Shown here: positions 46,706 to 59,122 of the stretch, piece after piece
Layout of the letters: every line of letters starts with the position of its first letter
Position numbering within the stretch: position 1 is the first letter of the stretch
From: Budorcas taxicolor
Lineage: Eukaryota; Chordata; Mammalia; Artiodactyla; Bovidae
DNA length: 64,000 nucleotides
Assembly: GCF_023091745.1 (NCBI RefSeq)
Contig: NC_068912.1
Span: forward strand, 101,301,567 to 101,365,566
Direction: 5' to 3'
The notes under the pieces: model-generated
The model's input: the letters and a program-made list of their open reading frames with translations, nothing else
Told to the model about the DNA's origin: nothing
Databases searched by the model: none
Position numbers and translations under genes: made by a program

Positions 46706-47754
46706 ATATTGATTCAAAAATAATACAAATAACTGTCTTTGCTATGACAGTACAGAAACCTACAAGTGTTACAAAAGGCTTCCAAGTAGAGATAATATTT
46801 GAGAGCGGTTTTATAGCTCAGTAAATTTTCACAAAGTGAACACTCCCTTGTAACTACTATTTAGATAAAAAAGTAGAATATTAACCCAGTTTCCAGAAGC
46901 TCCCTTTAAGCAACTATCCCCTGCACACAAAAGTAACTGTTATCTTGAGTGTTAAATAAATTTAAGAAGATAAGATCAGATTTGTACTTCAGAAAAATCA
47001 CTGTGCCTGCAACACAGAGGGTGGATTGAAGGAAGAAGAGACATAATCAGATTGTGCTTTAGAAAGGATATTCTGTATATAATACAAAGGATAGATTTTA
47101 TGCGGTAAGACTAGAGGAAAAGAAACTGATTGAAAGCAACTGAAGGAGTCCAGGCAAATAATGACAGTGGCTTAGACTAGACAGTAGCAGTAGAGATGCA
47201 GCCAGTTCATAGTTTTGAAAGAGATTGAGGGGATAAAATCAGCAGTGTTTGGTGACTGGTTGTATGTGAGGAGTGGAGGAAGGAAGAGTCAAGATGATTA
47301 CCATGTTGCTAGCTTGGGTGACTAAATGAATCTCCATATCACTAAGCAAAGTAATCAGTGTTTGTGGGGGGTAGGAGAAGGGTTGGGAGAAAGATGATGG
47401 ATTCAGTTTTAGACTTTGTGTTTAAGGTATTGTGGGTCACCTAAATGACAGGGTCCATCAGGCTGTTGAAAATGTGAGACTAAAAAGAAGAGAGAACTTG
47501 GCTATAGGTTTACATTTAGGAATGAGTAGCAAAGAAGTCACCAAGTGATCTATCTAAGGGAGACAAATAGCATGGGAAAAATACAGGCAAAAAGGAAAAT
47601 CCTGAGAAACACCAAATATTTTAGAGGAAACAAAGAAAGAGGTATCAGAAATAGAAACAGATCAAGAAAGTGATACCACAGGAAGTGAGGAACGAATGGC
47701 CTATGACAGTGAAATTTGGAAGATTCAGAAAATATTTTAAAAATTCTACCTATA

Positions 47755-47881
47755 GGGGACTTACCGGGCAGTCCAGTGGTTAAGATTCTATGCTTCCACT
47801 GCAAGGGCATGGGTTCAATCCCTGGTCCAGGAGCTGAGATCCTGCCTGCCCTGCAGCAAGGAAGGAAAAAAAAAAAAAATG
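47755..47881 (+). mobile_element. CHR-type tRNA-derived SINE
   Basis: ggggacttaccgggcagtcc, cttccactgcaagggcatgg, gttcaatccctggtccagg and a 14-base A-tract. Confidence 0.85.
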
Positions 47882-47898
47882 CTACGCATAACTCTACT

Positions 47899-48095
47899 CA
47901 TGCTTCCCTGGTAGCTCAGGTGGTAAAGAATCCACCTGCAGTGCAGGAGACCCAGGTTCAATCCCTAGGTTGGGAAGATTCCCTGGACCCACTCCAGTAT
48001 TCTTGCCTGGAAAATCCCATGGACAGAGGAGACTGGTGGGCTACAGTTCATGGGGTCACGAAGAGTCGGACACAACTGAGCAACTTAACACTTTC
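47899..48095 (+). mobile_element. Bov-tA-type SINE
   Basis: tgcttccctggtagctcagg, ggttcaatccctaggttggg, a gap at the usual gagaaggaaatggcaa, then cccactccagtattcttgcc and cggacacaactgagcaact. Confidence 0.9.
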
Positions 48096-48124
48096 ATAAT
48101 TCTACTTTGAGATAGTTGCTAACT

Positions 48125-48185
48125 TTTTTCTTTTGGCCAAGTCCTGTGGCATGAGAGATCTTAGTTCCCTGACCAGGGATTGAAG
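48125..48185 (-). mobile_element. CHR-type SINE fragment
   Basis: tttggccaagtcctgtggca and cttagttccctgaccaggga, truncated. Confidence 0.7.
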
Positions 48186-48989
48186 TCCCTTGAACATTTT
48201 AATGTATTTCTTTCCATCATTTTATTTATTTTTGTATATACGTATACACACTTGAGATTGTGCTGTATAAATAAGTGCCTTCTGCTTTCTTTGTTCAGTA
48301 TTTTTTCACAAGCATTTTCCTGTGTCATTAAAAAATTGTTTATTGAGTTTTGCCTATACGCTCTTCTATTACATATGTGTTTTATTGCTTTTCTATTGTT
48401 GACTATTTGGTGGTTCTCTATTTTTATAAATAACACTGAGTTATTTTTTAATAACTAATAACTTACTATTTTATAAATAATGTTATTTTTATAAATAACA
48501 AATAATATCTTTTTGTTCAAAGATGTATTATTATCTGATTATTTTTTTCAGCATATATTTATTGAGCACAGATGTATAGAAATAGAATTATAAAATAAGA
48601 TAATATGAATATCTTCAAAACCTTTGTTATATATTGCCAATTTTTAGAAAAAGATTTTTACCAGTTTATGAATTTACAAGTATGAGAAGTACCCTTATCA
48701 CTAATGTGAGTTATTTTAAATCTGCTAATTTGTGAGAGAAATTGCATCTTATTTTAATACTTATTTTTTTAATATTTTTATATAATTTTAAACGTTTTAA
48801 TCTATTTATCTATGAAGAATATTAATCTTTTGTTCTATTTGTAAAAATAATTTTGGCTTATTTTGTGGAGTTGCTTGTTTGCAGCTAGTAGTCAAATCTT
48901 TTGTTCTCCTCTGTGATTTTTTTATTTCGTAGGAGCTTATGACATGAGACAGGTGTTTCTGGGAAAACTATCTAAGAGGGAAGGGAGAG

Positions 48990-49144
48990 GGGATTTCACT
49001 GGTAGTCCAGTGGCTAAAGACCCTGTGCTCTCAATGCAGGGGCCCAGGGTTCGATCCCTGTTCAGGAAACTAGATCCCACATGCCACAACTAAGGCCCAG
49101 CGCACCCAAATAAATAAATATGAAATTTTAAAAAAAAAAAAAAA
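48990..49144 (+). mobile_element. CHR-type tRNA-derived SINE
   Basis: ggatttcactggtagtccag, ggcccagggttcgatccctg, aactagatcccacatgcca and tail aaataaataaatatg with an A-tract. Confidence 0.85.
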
Positions 49145-49989
49145 GAAGAGGAAAAGGAGAAAGTGAGGTTGCCAAGGCCCAGGGCGGTGGATCCAGCTGC
49201 CAGCCTTCAGCCCCAATGGATGTTCACAATGAATGGTTCATGGTGGCATTTCCCACTTCTTGGTATAGCTTTGAGCTACTTTTAGTTTGACTAGGAAGCA
49301 GGAAGTATAATTTTGTCCTCCATCATGATGCGAAGCCAACTGCATTATGAGAATCGACCTGATTGCTGAGCGTCTGCAGAGGCAGGTGGGACCTGGCAGG
49401 AATGCTTCAGGTCCTCTCCTCACATCCTTATCTGATCTCCTTAAAGGGTTCTGCCTAAAGAGGCTATGTGCCAAGGCTTGTTTGCTTGCCTCTTGCAGGG
49501 ACAGTTCTGTTTGACCTATAATGTAAACATCATGGCTCTGAAATCCCCCAGCTGTCCATGCTTTGTCATTTCTTCAAAGGGAACTGACTTGTTTTCCACC
49601 CGAGTGGGGCCAAGGAACATTTGCTACCCACACTGGCTAGTATTAAAAGGGGAGAAAAAAGCTAAGAATAAGTGTTGTTTCATTCTTCGTATTCATATGG
49701 AAATTTTTAATCTTCATCAAAAGATCAGAAGGAAAATCACATTGAAATTCAGTACAAGAGCTTCCAGCTTACACAGAATTTTTCAAAGGTGTTTGGCTTG
49801 ATCCTTTAAAAATGACAAAAACCATGAACTGTGTAGCTCCAGGGTTTGTAATTTTGCTTACCCTCCTCAGCCTCCGCCTCTGTCTTGCCTTCCTACCTAC
49901 ACTCCATCTATGTGGTCCTGTGTCAGCCTGCAGAACTTCCTTGAATGGGGGCTGGGAGAGGGGATAGGAAGTATGAAGCATCAGTCAGA

Positions 49990-50300
49990 TTAACTGGGCT
50001 CTCATACATTACCCCCTCTCTCAGGCCATGTTATCTCATCTTTCAGTCTTGAAACTGGTCTCTTTTCATTCTCCTATTCCAAGCCTATTTTCACTGCTAC
50101 CAGAATCACCGCATTAAGAAATAAAACTCATCATGTCACTTTCCTGCTTAAAAACTACCTCTGGCTTGTCTCAGTCCAAACTTTCTAGACTGCCACAGAA
50201 GGCTTTCATGATCTGGCTCCATTGCCTCCTTAAGCAGCTTCATCTCCTTCTACTCTTTTCCTTAAATCCATACTCAGGTTACTGTCCACTAGATTATGAA
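49990..50300 (-). repeat. L2 LINE remnant
   Basis: Antisense L2-like: aaactcatcatgtcactttc, ctgcttaaaaactacctctg, gctttcatgatctggctcc. Confidence 0.6.
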
Positions 50301-51144
50301 TTTTTTGAAGTCAGAAACAGTGTATTTCCAAGGTCTAGCAAAGTCACAGCATATTACTAGTCTTGTTAAATTCTAAGGTAATTAATTAGTGATTTAAAAT
50401 TCTAAAAGGTCCACAGTGTGAGAAAGAAAATTAAAAATCATATGGTAGTCTTGCAGTTCCTTTGCTAAGTATTAATTAGAAGCATACTTACTGTACTAAG
50501 GATCAGATTCCTAGTCATTTAAACCAAACATCCTGGTTCAGCACCCATGGGGAAGCACCATGCCTCCTGGGACCCAGAGGGGCCAAATGGAAGAGTTCCA
50601 AACCTCTTAGCCAGGGTAGCTTACTGCTTTATCTGAGTGATACAAAATAGTATAGGAAATTTCTTGCCTTCTGAAAGTTTTTCTGCATATTGATCTTTGG
50701 TCTGATTTTCTTTCTGTAAGTGCTATCCTAGACTGATCTGATTTCATGAAAGTAAACTGAAGTTGATTTTGTTGTGAAAATTCTTTGGTAGCCTTGGTAA
50801 ATGAGTACAACTGTTATTAATATGAGAGAGCCCACTCTTCAGTAGAATGGAGACTGAAATCTATGTGGGAAATACTGAATGGATTAGGATGGATTAGTCA
50901 TTAAAATGGATTTTAAATTTCTAGAGTCTGGAATCAAATCAAGAGAGTAGTAGAATCTGTAAGAGTAGAATCTAGGAGAAAATAAAAGACAAGAAACAGA
51001 AAGAATGGTTTAAATTATAAAATTTGATAATTTGCATAAAGAATGGAAGAATCACCCATAATTCTACTACTGTAAGAGAGTATAGAGTAGAAATTGTATA
51101 AATGGTTTTTGAATAGTGTTATTCAACTTGTTAGTATCACAAAA

Positions 51145-51454
51145 AATTTTTAATATTTATTTATTCGCTGCACTGGGTCTTTGTTGCTGCACACAGGCTT
51201 TCTGTAGTTGTGGCAAGTAGGGGCTATTGTCAAGTTGCAGTGCATGGGCTTCTCATTGCAGTAGCTTCTCTTGTTGTGGAGCACAGGCCCTAGAGCATGC
51301 GGGCTTCAGTACTTGTGGCATGTGAGCTCAGTAGTTGTGGCGCACAGGCTTAGTTGCTCTGTGGCATGTGGAATCCTCCTGGACCAGGGATCGAACTTGT
51401 GTCCCCTGTATTGACAGGTGGATTCTTAACCCCTGGACCACGAGGGAAGCCCTC
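51145..51454 (-). mobile_element. CHR-type SINE, long form
   Basis: Tail atatttatttattcg, ctgcactgggtctttgttgc, cttctcttgttgtggagcac, accagggatcgaacttgtg and ccacgagggaagccc. Directly followed by a BovB 3' end at 51458. Confidence 0.88.
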
Positions 51455-51457
51455 GGT

Positions 51458-51832
51458 TCAGTTCAGTTCAGTCACTCAGTTGTCTCTGACTCTTTGTGAC
51501 CCCATAAATCAGCACACCAGGCCTCCCTGTCCATCACCAACTCCCAGGGTTTACTCAAACTCATGTCCATCAAGTCAGTGATGCCATCCAGCCATCTTAT
51601 CTTCTGTCATCACCTTCTCCTCCTGCCCCCAATCCCTCCCAGCATCAAGGTCTTTTCCAATGAGTCAACTCTTCACATGAGGTGGCCAAAGTATTGGAGT
51701 TTCAGCTTTAGCATCAGTCCTTCCAATGAACACCCAGGACTGATCTCCTTTAGAATGGACTGGTTAGATCTCCTTGCAGTCCAAGGGACTCTCAAGAGCC
51801 TTCTCCAACACCACAGTTCAAAAGCATCAATA
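51458..51832 (-). mobile_element. BovB (RTE) LINE 3' fragment
   Basis: Minus strand: ttcagttcagttcagtcact, cagcatcaaggtctttt, ggccaaagtattggagtttc, ggactctcaagagccttctc, ending at aaaagcatcaat. No coding capacity beyond a short C-terminal relic. Confidence 0.92.
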
Positions 51833-52848
51833 GTCCTAGTATCAGATAAATTTTTAATCCATTACTATAACAGAGCAAAAGAGGAGAAAATATGATAAGC
51901 TCCATGGATGCAAAAAGAGAAAATTCAATACCCATTCATTGATGAAAGCTTTTAGCAAAGTTAGGAATAAGAGAGATCTTCCTTAACTGGATAAAGGGTA
52001 TCTACAAAACCAATAACATGTGCCAAGTATTAGCTATAAAGTACAAAGCCCAATGTCTACACATAGAGGACAATCAAATAGTGGCTTTGGTGATAAAAAT
52101 TATAACAATCATTAGTCTAAATGATAAAAAAGAAAAATTCCCTTTAAAATCAAGAATAAGTAAGGATGAACTGCTGTTAGTGCTTCTGTTCAGCATTAGT
52201 GTATTGAAAGTCTTAGCCAATACCGTAAGATAATGAAAAATACGAATTAGCAAGGAAGAAGAAAAATTGTTGTTTACATAGTTGGTATGATTGTCAGAAT
52301 CTACAAATAAATTATTAATATTAAGATTGTTTATCAAGGCAGTTGGCCCCAAGGTTGAAATATAGTAAAATGAGATTCTGTTAACTAATAAGAAGAAAAC
52401 AATTGTTGAAAAGACACCATCTATAATACTAATCCCTCCAAAATTAAGATACTCTGATTAATCTAATGGAAAATACAAAGCCTTTGTAGAAAAAATTTTA
52501 ATATATTGAAACAACTTTTTTTTCAAAAGGCCAGAGCATTCTGCTTTCTCATGAGTTATTGTCAGTTAATAGTCAAGACACCATGTTGACATATGCACAC
52601 ACATATAAACTTTCAGGCACATACTTTGTAAACAGGAATTGTAAGAGACTGTTCTCTGCATAGATCAGGGGACGGGCATCTCAGATTCAACACACTGCTC
52701 GCCCAGCTCCAGCCTGAACTGAGAAAACTTAGATCCTCTGCTTCTCCAGAACTGTCAAACCCTTGCCATTTCTGATCTCTGTCGGTCCCAACGTGGCATG
52801 ACAGGAAGGAATTTGGCTTTTCCTTGGATGCACAGTTTTTTATTCTAA

Positions 52849-54163
<1,315 letters not shown>

Positions 54164-54354
54164 ATATTTACAGTTTTATAAAAGAAGCCAATACACTGAC
54201 CCTTGCTCCCTATGATGCCTGCTGGAACGCCTGTCGAGGAGACAGCTGGGAAGGTTTGTCCAGATCACAGGTGCGCTGCTATGTCCACATCATGAAAGAG
54301 GGGCTTTGCTCTCGAGTAAGCACCCTAGGACTCTACATGGAAGCCAACAGACAG
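54164..54354 (+). CDS. EIF2B3: EIF2B3 internal exon E (about residues 263-325)
   Basis: Two bases complete Asp262, then 63 codons run from IYSFIKEANTLTLAPYDACW through the conserved RCYVHIMKEGLCSRV stretch to LYMEANRQ, ending in phase 0. The acceptor TCTGAAG ends at 54163 and the donor GTGAGA starts at 54355. This segment links the nucleotidyltransferase-like domain to the left-handed beta-helix. It is the largest exon in the window. The frame and length agree exactly with the neighbouring exons. Confidence 0.97.
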
Positions 54355-56178
54355 GTGAGAGGATGAGTTCAGAAGAGAAATCATAGGGATTCGTCTCCCA
54401 GGAACAGACCGGAGCCTTTTGTCTTATTTCTTCATTAGGTGCACAGTAACTGGTACAGAATCCCACATTCCCAAGGTTGAGCAAGACCGGGTGTGTCAGG
54501 AGACACCATAGGGGTACCCAAGTACAGCAAAAGGGGAAGTGAGGGGCATCGTGCAGAGGCAGAGCTGCTGTGGCTCCAAAGAAAGGCCGAGATCTCCAGA
54601 AAGACTTCACTTCTGGCCTCTGGGTTCAACAGATTTCTCCTATTCTGCTCAGCATGGGGATATCCATAGCACTTCATAAACAAGCAGATAAATACTGTGT
54701 AACCAGGCACGCAGGGGAGGTAACCAGGCACACAGGGGAGGTAACCAGGCACACAGGGGAGGCTTTCCTTAGAAGGTAAAAGAGCAGAGTATAGAGTACC
54801 CAGATGACAAAGCATCAAGGGAGGAATGCCTATGTGAGAGAAATCTGGAGAACGGCATTAGAGCATGCAGAGTCTTGCTAACCCATCCTTTTAACCCTGA
54901 GGTTTGTGAAGTGTGGAGAATTAGTAGCTTCTATTGAAGGGGAAGCAGTGCCCTTAAGGCCCGCCAGGTTTTATTTAAGGCAAGGGTGAAGAGGGGGAAC
55001 AATGAGGAGGCAGCTTGTGTGCAAGAGCTCTTTATTGTGTAGCAGGGACAGGAGGAGGGGAAAACTGGAATTGGAATTGAATCCCTGAAGAAAATCTGAC
55101 TCAAGAATCTTTAGGACCCACACCATGTGGTAGTAACAGTCTCAGACCCAGACCTCAAGCTAGCCTCAAACCGGATTGGTTATAGTCAAGGGAATCCAAG
55201 CCACAGGGTTTATGAGAAGTCCAAGCTAGTCCCATGTTTACCCAGGGCAGTCCTGGGGAGAGTTGCCCCTGTGTAGCATTAGAGGTATATAAAAGGCTTC
55301 CTTAATTTGACTTTTAGTTCTCCTTATTCAGTTCTATGACTAGAGTCTGTCTGGCTAGTCTGAAAGCAAGTTGATGGATAGCCTAAGGCCAGAGAAGTAT
55401 CCTCTGGCGTGTCAGCGGGGGCTGTGCGTCAGACAGGCCTGAATGGCATTGGCTGAAGTATAACAGAGGAGATCCCAGGCATAGGGACAGAGGGATTAGC
55501 CTTCATATCACCAATATAGCCAGTCTGGCCAGGCCTCCCTCAGTTAGAGTGTCTGCCACACACACTGCTCTGACCAGCATTCTCTCCACACTGAGAATCA
55601 CAGGTATACTATCTCTGCCTAATGGGTCCAGAGCTAAAACACTCCACACCCATAACATTTTCAGTTTTCTCATAGTGGAAAGAGAATAGTGTGAATGTCC
55701 TCTTAGACATTTTATTTTGGTTGGTAAAGAACATGGATGCCTCCTTAGGGTGTGTCCTGATTGTGGAGTTATCTAAGATTACTCCCATCCTCCCCTCCTG
55801 CATGGTCACTGTGGTCCAGGAGGTGAACAGGAACCTAGGGTGACTGTGGTTAGGCCTCAGGGTTCCCCTTGCTCTCGTCAGACCTCCTCTCCCAAATGCT
55901 GCCTGACTGTCTCTAAGGCTTGTCTCACAGCCTCCCGGTTGAGGGACATAGCAGTACTTCAGGGAGGAGGCTCTCAACTAGGAAACTGAGGAGGAGACTG
56001 TATAGAAGCTGTTGCATAAATGATCCTTGTCTTGGGGGAAATACCTCAGCCTGCCTCATCCAGACAGGAGGCAGTGGCTAAAAATTCCCCACATCTCTTA
56101 ACTGAACGCGAGGTTCTACTTAACATGTTTTCAGTTGTTTTCTGGTCTTTCTTTAGTGACCAAACCTCTTTCCTCAAG
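54355..56178 (+). other. EIF2B3: EIF2B3 intron between exons E and F
   Basis: A 1.8-kb intron with a 21-bp, three-copy tandem repeat at 54700-54762. It is less AT-rich than the other introns, and I recognise no interspersed repeat in 54770-56150. Confidence 0.8.
54700..54762 (+). repeat. 21-bp minisatellite, three copies
   Basis: Exactly three head-to-tail units TAACCAGGCACRCAGGGGAGG starting at 54700, 54721 and 54742. Only one base differs (G in unit 1, A in units 2 and 3). Confidence 0.97.
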
Positions 56179-56256
56179 GTGTCCAAATTGCTACCTGTTA
56201 TCTGTCCAGAAGAATCACTGATTCACTCATCAGCCCAGATTGTCAGTAAACACATG
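56179..56256 (+). CDS. EIF2B3: EIF2B3 internal exon F (about residues 326-351)
   Basis: This is a symmetrical phase 0-0 exon of 26 codons, VSKLLPVICPEESLIHSSAQ then IVSKHM. The acceptor CCTCAAG ends at 56178; the donor GTAAGT starts at 56257. It leads into the hexapeptide-repeat beta-helix of eIF2B gamma. Because it is a multiple of three, skipping it would keep the frame and remove 26 residues; nothing in the sequence shows that this happens. Confidence 0.96.
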
Positions 56257-56780
56257 GTAAGTGCTGGCTTGGGCAGAGCAGGTATGGGGCACTGTCTGGG
56301 TACACTGAGGCTTGTCTTTGAGAAGCTGGTTTGGGGTGTCAAGCCCTGAACATCACTGGCCCCAGGGAGGTCCCAAACTGGGTTCTGGTTATAAAATTTT
56401 ACCTGCCAGTCCAGGCTTTCAAGCAGACTGCCTAGACAGGCGCTGAGCCCAGCCACACAAACCCTATAAGTAAAGTTCGTTACAGCCTTTGAACTCAGAC
56501 ACAGGATCTTTCCATTTCCGTCCCTCTTCTTACCCTGACTTGAGCGCTGCCTTCAGGAGAGCACCTCAGTATACACAAGTGCATGAGTGTGTAAGTCTGA
56601 GTTGGTCTCAGAGATATTATGGGACCTTGTGGCCCTGAGAAATACTGGTGATGATCCCTCTTGCTGAAGTATCTCTAGGAAAAGATCTCACTAGACCCCA
56701 GCTCAAGGAATCTGGATGGTTGGTTTGCAGTTGGTTGAGATGAGGGGACAAGGTATTATATTTTTATTTGCCTTTTACAG
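56257..56780 (+). other. EIF2B3: EIF2B3 intron between exons F and G
   Basis: A 0.5-kb intron without any recognisable repeat. Confidence 0.85.
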
Positions 56781-56929
56781 GTTGGAGCTGACAGCCTCAT
56801 TGGGCCAGATACACAGGTTGGAGAGAAGTCATCCATTAAGCATTCGGTCATTGGTTCATCGTGTGTCATAAGAGATAGAGTGACTGTCACCAATTGTCTT
56901 CTCATGAACTCAGTTACCGTGGAGGAAGG
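56781..56929 (+). CDS. EIF2B3: EIF2B3 internal exon G (about residues 352-400)
   Basis: There are 49 codons plus two bases of a Gly codon, from VGADSLIGPDTQVGEKSSIK through SVIGSSCVIRDRV to NSVTVEEG. The acceptor CCTTTTACAG ends at 56780; the donor GTATGT starts at 56930. The repeating pattern of a small aliphatic residue and Gly every six residues (SLIGPD, TQVGEK, SVIGSS) is the hexapeptide signature of a left-handed beta-helix, as in eIF2B gamma and epsilon. The last part of the protein is not found between here and 64000, so it should lie further downstream. Confidence 0.97.
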
Positions 56930-57685
56930 GTATGTCTCCCCTTGTACCCACTTGAGGCAAGGCCCCTGATGTCTCTGGGAGGCTTTGGAGGCCACCCTAG
57001 CCTAGGGAGGTGATCAGCTTCGGGAGGGGAAGAAAAGGGAAAGGAAGGAATAATTCCTAGGCCTTGGTTTCAATGTCAAAAATGACATAGTCTTGGAAAG
57101 CATTTCTAGCAGTTTTCTCATGATGATTGGAGTCCTGAGATAAGCTGCCTTCTCTTGCTTTGGTATCCTGCTTGATGGGATGACCACAGTAGTGAGCCCG
57201 TGGCAGGGTGGACACTACACCAATGTCTAAGAGTCACCTGCCCCCTCTCAGTGTCCTACAGAAAGCAGAGGCCTGCAAGGAGTGGACATATAAGACACGT
57301 TCCATTTTCAAAGGAAAGCTTCTCTGTTACTAGTTATAAAGAATCTTTTCCCATTTTAAGATGTTTTGGAATGCCCTAAAATCTTGGTTTGTGAACAACC
57401 TGAACTTGGAGTAAGACTTAAATGATGCTTAATAAAATTGTTCCTCTGTATGGACCTCAGGTTTTTTTCCTTGTATAAAATGCAAAGTTAGTAGTGGAAG
57501 AGAGGAAGGATATTACCAATGGTTTCCAGACTTTTTAGAAAGGAAACTTTTTCTTAAGATAAATCTTAAGCAGGAACTCATTATTTAAAACTGGTAAAGG
57601 TACTGTTGTTTGGAATACAGTGAGGGAGGGGCACTTATCCTTCCTATGGAAGGTGAAAACTGATCTATAAAACAAATTTTAAAAA

Positions 57686-57869
57686 CTACTCTTTGCAACC
57701 CCATGGGTTATACCCTGCTAGGCTTCTCTGTCCTTGGGATTTTCCAGGCAAGAATACTGGAGTGGGTTGCCATTTCCTTCTCCAGGGGATCTTCCCAACC
57801 CAGGGATCGAACTCTGGTCTCCTGCATTGCAGGCAGATTCTTTACCATCTGAGCTACCAGGGAAGCCCC
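57686..57869 (-). mobile_element. Bov-tA-type SINE
   Basis: ctctttgcaaccccatgggt, caggcaagaatactggagtg, cccagggatcgaactctggt and gctaccagggaagcccc. Confidence 0.9.
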
Positions 57870-57875
57870 AAATCT

Positions 57876-57975
57876 TGACCACATCCCCCATGACATGTAG
57901 GATCTTAGTTTCCCGACCAGGGATCAAACCCTCACTCCCTGTACTGGAAGGCAGAGTCTTAACCACTGGACTGCC
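57876..57975 (-). mobile_element. CHR-type SINE
   Basis: catgacatgtaggatcttag, cccgaccagggatcaaaccc, cttaaccactggactgccc. It abuts the SINE at 57686. Confidence 0.8.
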
Positions 57976-58006
57976 CTGGAGTTGTGGCTGAAACCACTAG
58001 GTGAGA

Positions 58007-58122
58007 GAATTCCCTGGCAGTCCAGTGGTTAGGACTCTGCATTTTCACTTCCAGGGCCAGGGCTCAGTCTCTGGCCAGGGAACTAAGATCCTGCAAGCCA
58101 CTCAGCTCGGCCAAAAAAAAAG
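58007..58122 (+). mobile_element. CHR-type SINE
   Basis: gaattccctggcagtccagt, ccagggccagggctcagtct, gggaactaagatcctgcaag and tail ggccaaaaaaaaa. It faces the minus-strand copy at 57876. Confidence 0.85.
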
Positions 58123-58221
58123 CCAGTAGGCTAGGTCAGCCTGAGATTGATTCTAGCTCTGACATCTGTTGATTTCTCTGTCCAGGAACTGATAAGAGGG
58201 AAAGATAGGGGAAGACTGTGT

Positions 58222-58350
58222 GTGTGTGCTAAGTTGCTTCAGTCACGTCCAACTCTTTGTGACCTATGAACTGTAGCCCACCAGGCTCCTCTGTCCATGA
58301 GATCCTCCAGGCAGGAGTACTTGAATGGGTTGCCATGCCCTTCTCCAATG
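58222..58350 (-). mobile_element. BovA-type SINE monomer
   Basis: gtgtgctaagttgcttcagt, cacgtccaactctttgtgac, ccaccaggctcctctgtcca, ending cccttctccaatgg. One BovA unit only, with a gtgtgtgtgt edge. Confidence 0.85.
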
Positions 58351-58490
58351 GAAAGATTATAAAGGCCAGTAAAAGCTGAACTACCTCTCACAACTGTCCT
58401 TGGGATTAAACAAAACATTTTGGGGAGAGGTACTACATAGGGATAGAGCTAAAGGTAAAGCCTTTGCTCTTTAGAAAGAGTGGCTGATGG

Positions 58491-58539
58491 CAATTTTGTA
58501 AAGTAATTAGCCTCCAATTAAAATTAATTAATTTTGAAA
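58491..58539 (+). mobile_element. 49-bp L1 3'-end insertion with 16-bp target-site duplication
   Basis: The insert contains gtaaagtaattagcctccaa followed by an A-rich tail, the sense version of the bovine L1 end seen antisense at 10268. AAAGAGTGGCTGATGG lies on both sides (58475-58490 and 58540-58555). It is an extremely 5'-truncated retrotransposition event. Confidence 0.92.
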
Positions 58540-58719
58540 AAAGAGTGGCTGATGGAAGACAATAGAGGCAGGGTGAAAAGGGAAAGTACTATAATATGTC
58601 CTTCCCCAAGCCTACATCCTGATGATTCCCAGAACCCTGGTGAAGAGGCCTAAGTCTTCTGTTGGGAATTTGGAAGAGTTTTTTCTGGAGAATCTGAGCA
58701 GCCCAAGAAGAAGAAGCTG

Positions 58720-59122
58720 AATTTATTTACATAGGACGTTTCTAATAGCCCAGTCAGATCATCCTATAGTTAAAATTATGGATGACAAATTCCATTCATG
58801 TACTGTTTTAAAATCCTTTCCTAAATATGAGGAGATAATCAAAGATTACCAGAGATCTAAAGAAAGCCTCTATCATGAAAGATAGAGAACAAATCAAACA
58901 GAGAAAAAAAGCACTTAAAAAGAGACAGAGACTCCTCAGAGAGAGAGAGATGCTTTCAGACAACCTGTTATTTCAAAGAACAAAAAAGAAACTTAAGAAA
59001 TTTAAAATATGGTAACAAAGAGGGAAGACCTCAGTAAAAAAAAATGGAAGATAAATTTGAAATTTCCCAGAAAGTAGAAGAAAAAGATAAAAAGATGGAG
59101 CATATAAAAGAAAAGATAGAGA
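58720..59122 (+). repeat. Old L1 LINE, left of the YWHAQ retrocopy
   Basis: Sense L1M-like: accagagatctaaagaaagc, ctttcagacaacctgttatt, gaaatttcccagaaagtaga and aaagatggag. It continues past the retrocopy at 61029. Confidence 0.65.

Noticed and set aside
55000..55620. Possible retrocopy (less AT-rich, with an antisense polyadenylation-like tttatt at about 55030)
   Set aside because: No A-tract, duplication or recognisable coding sequence, so I do not call it.
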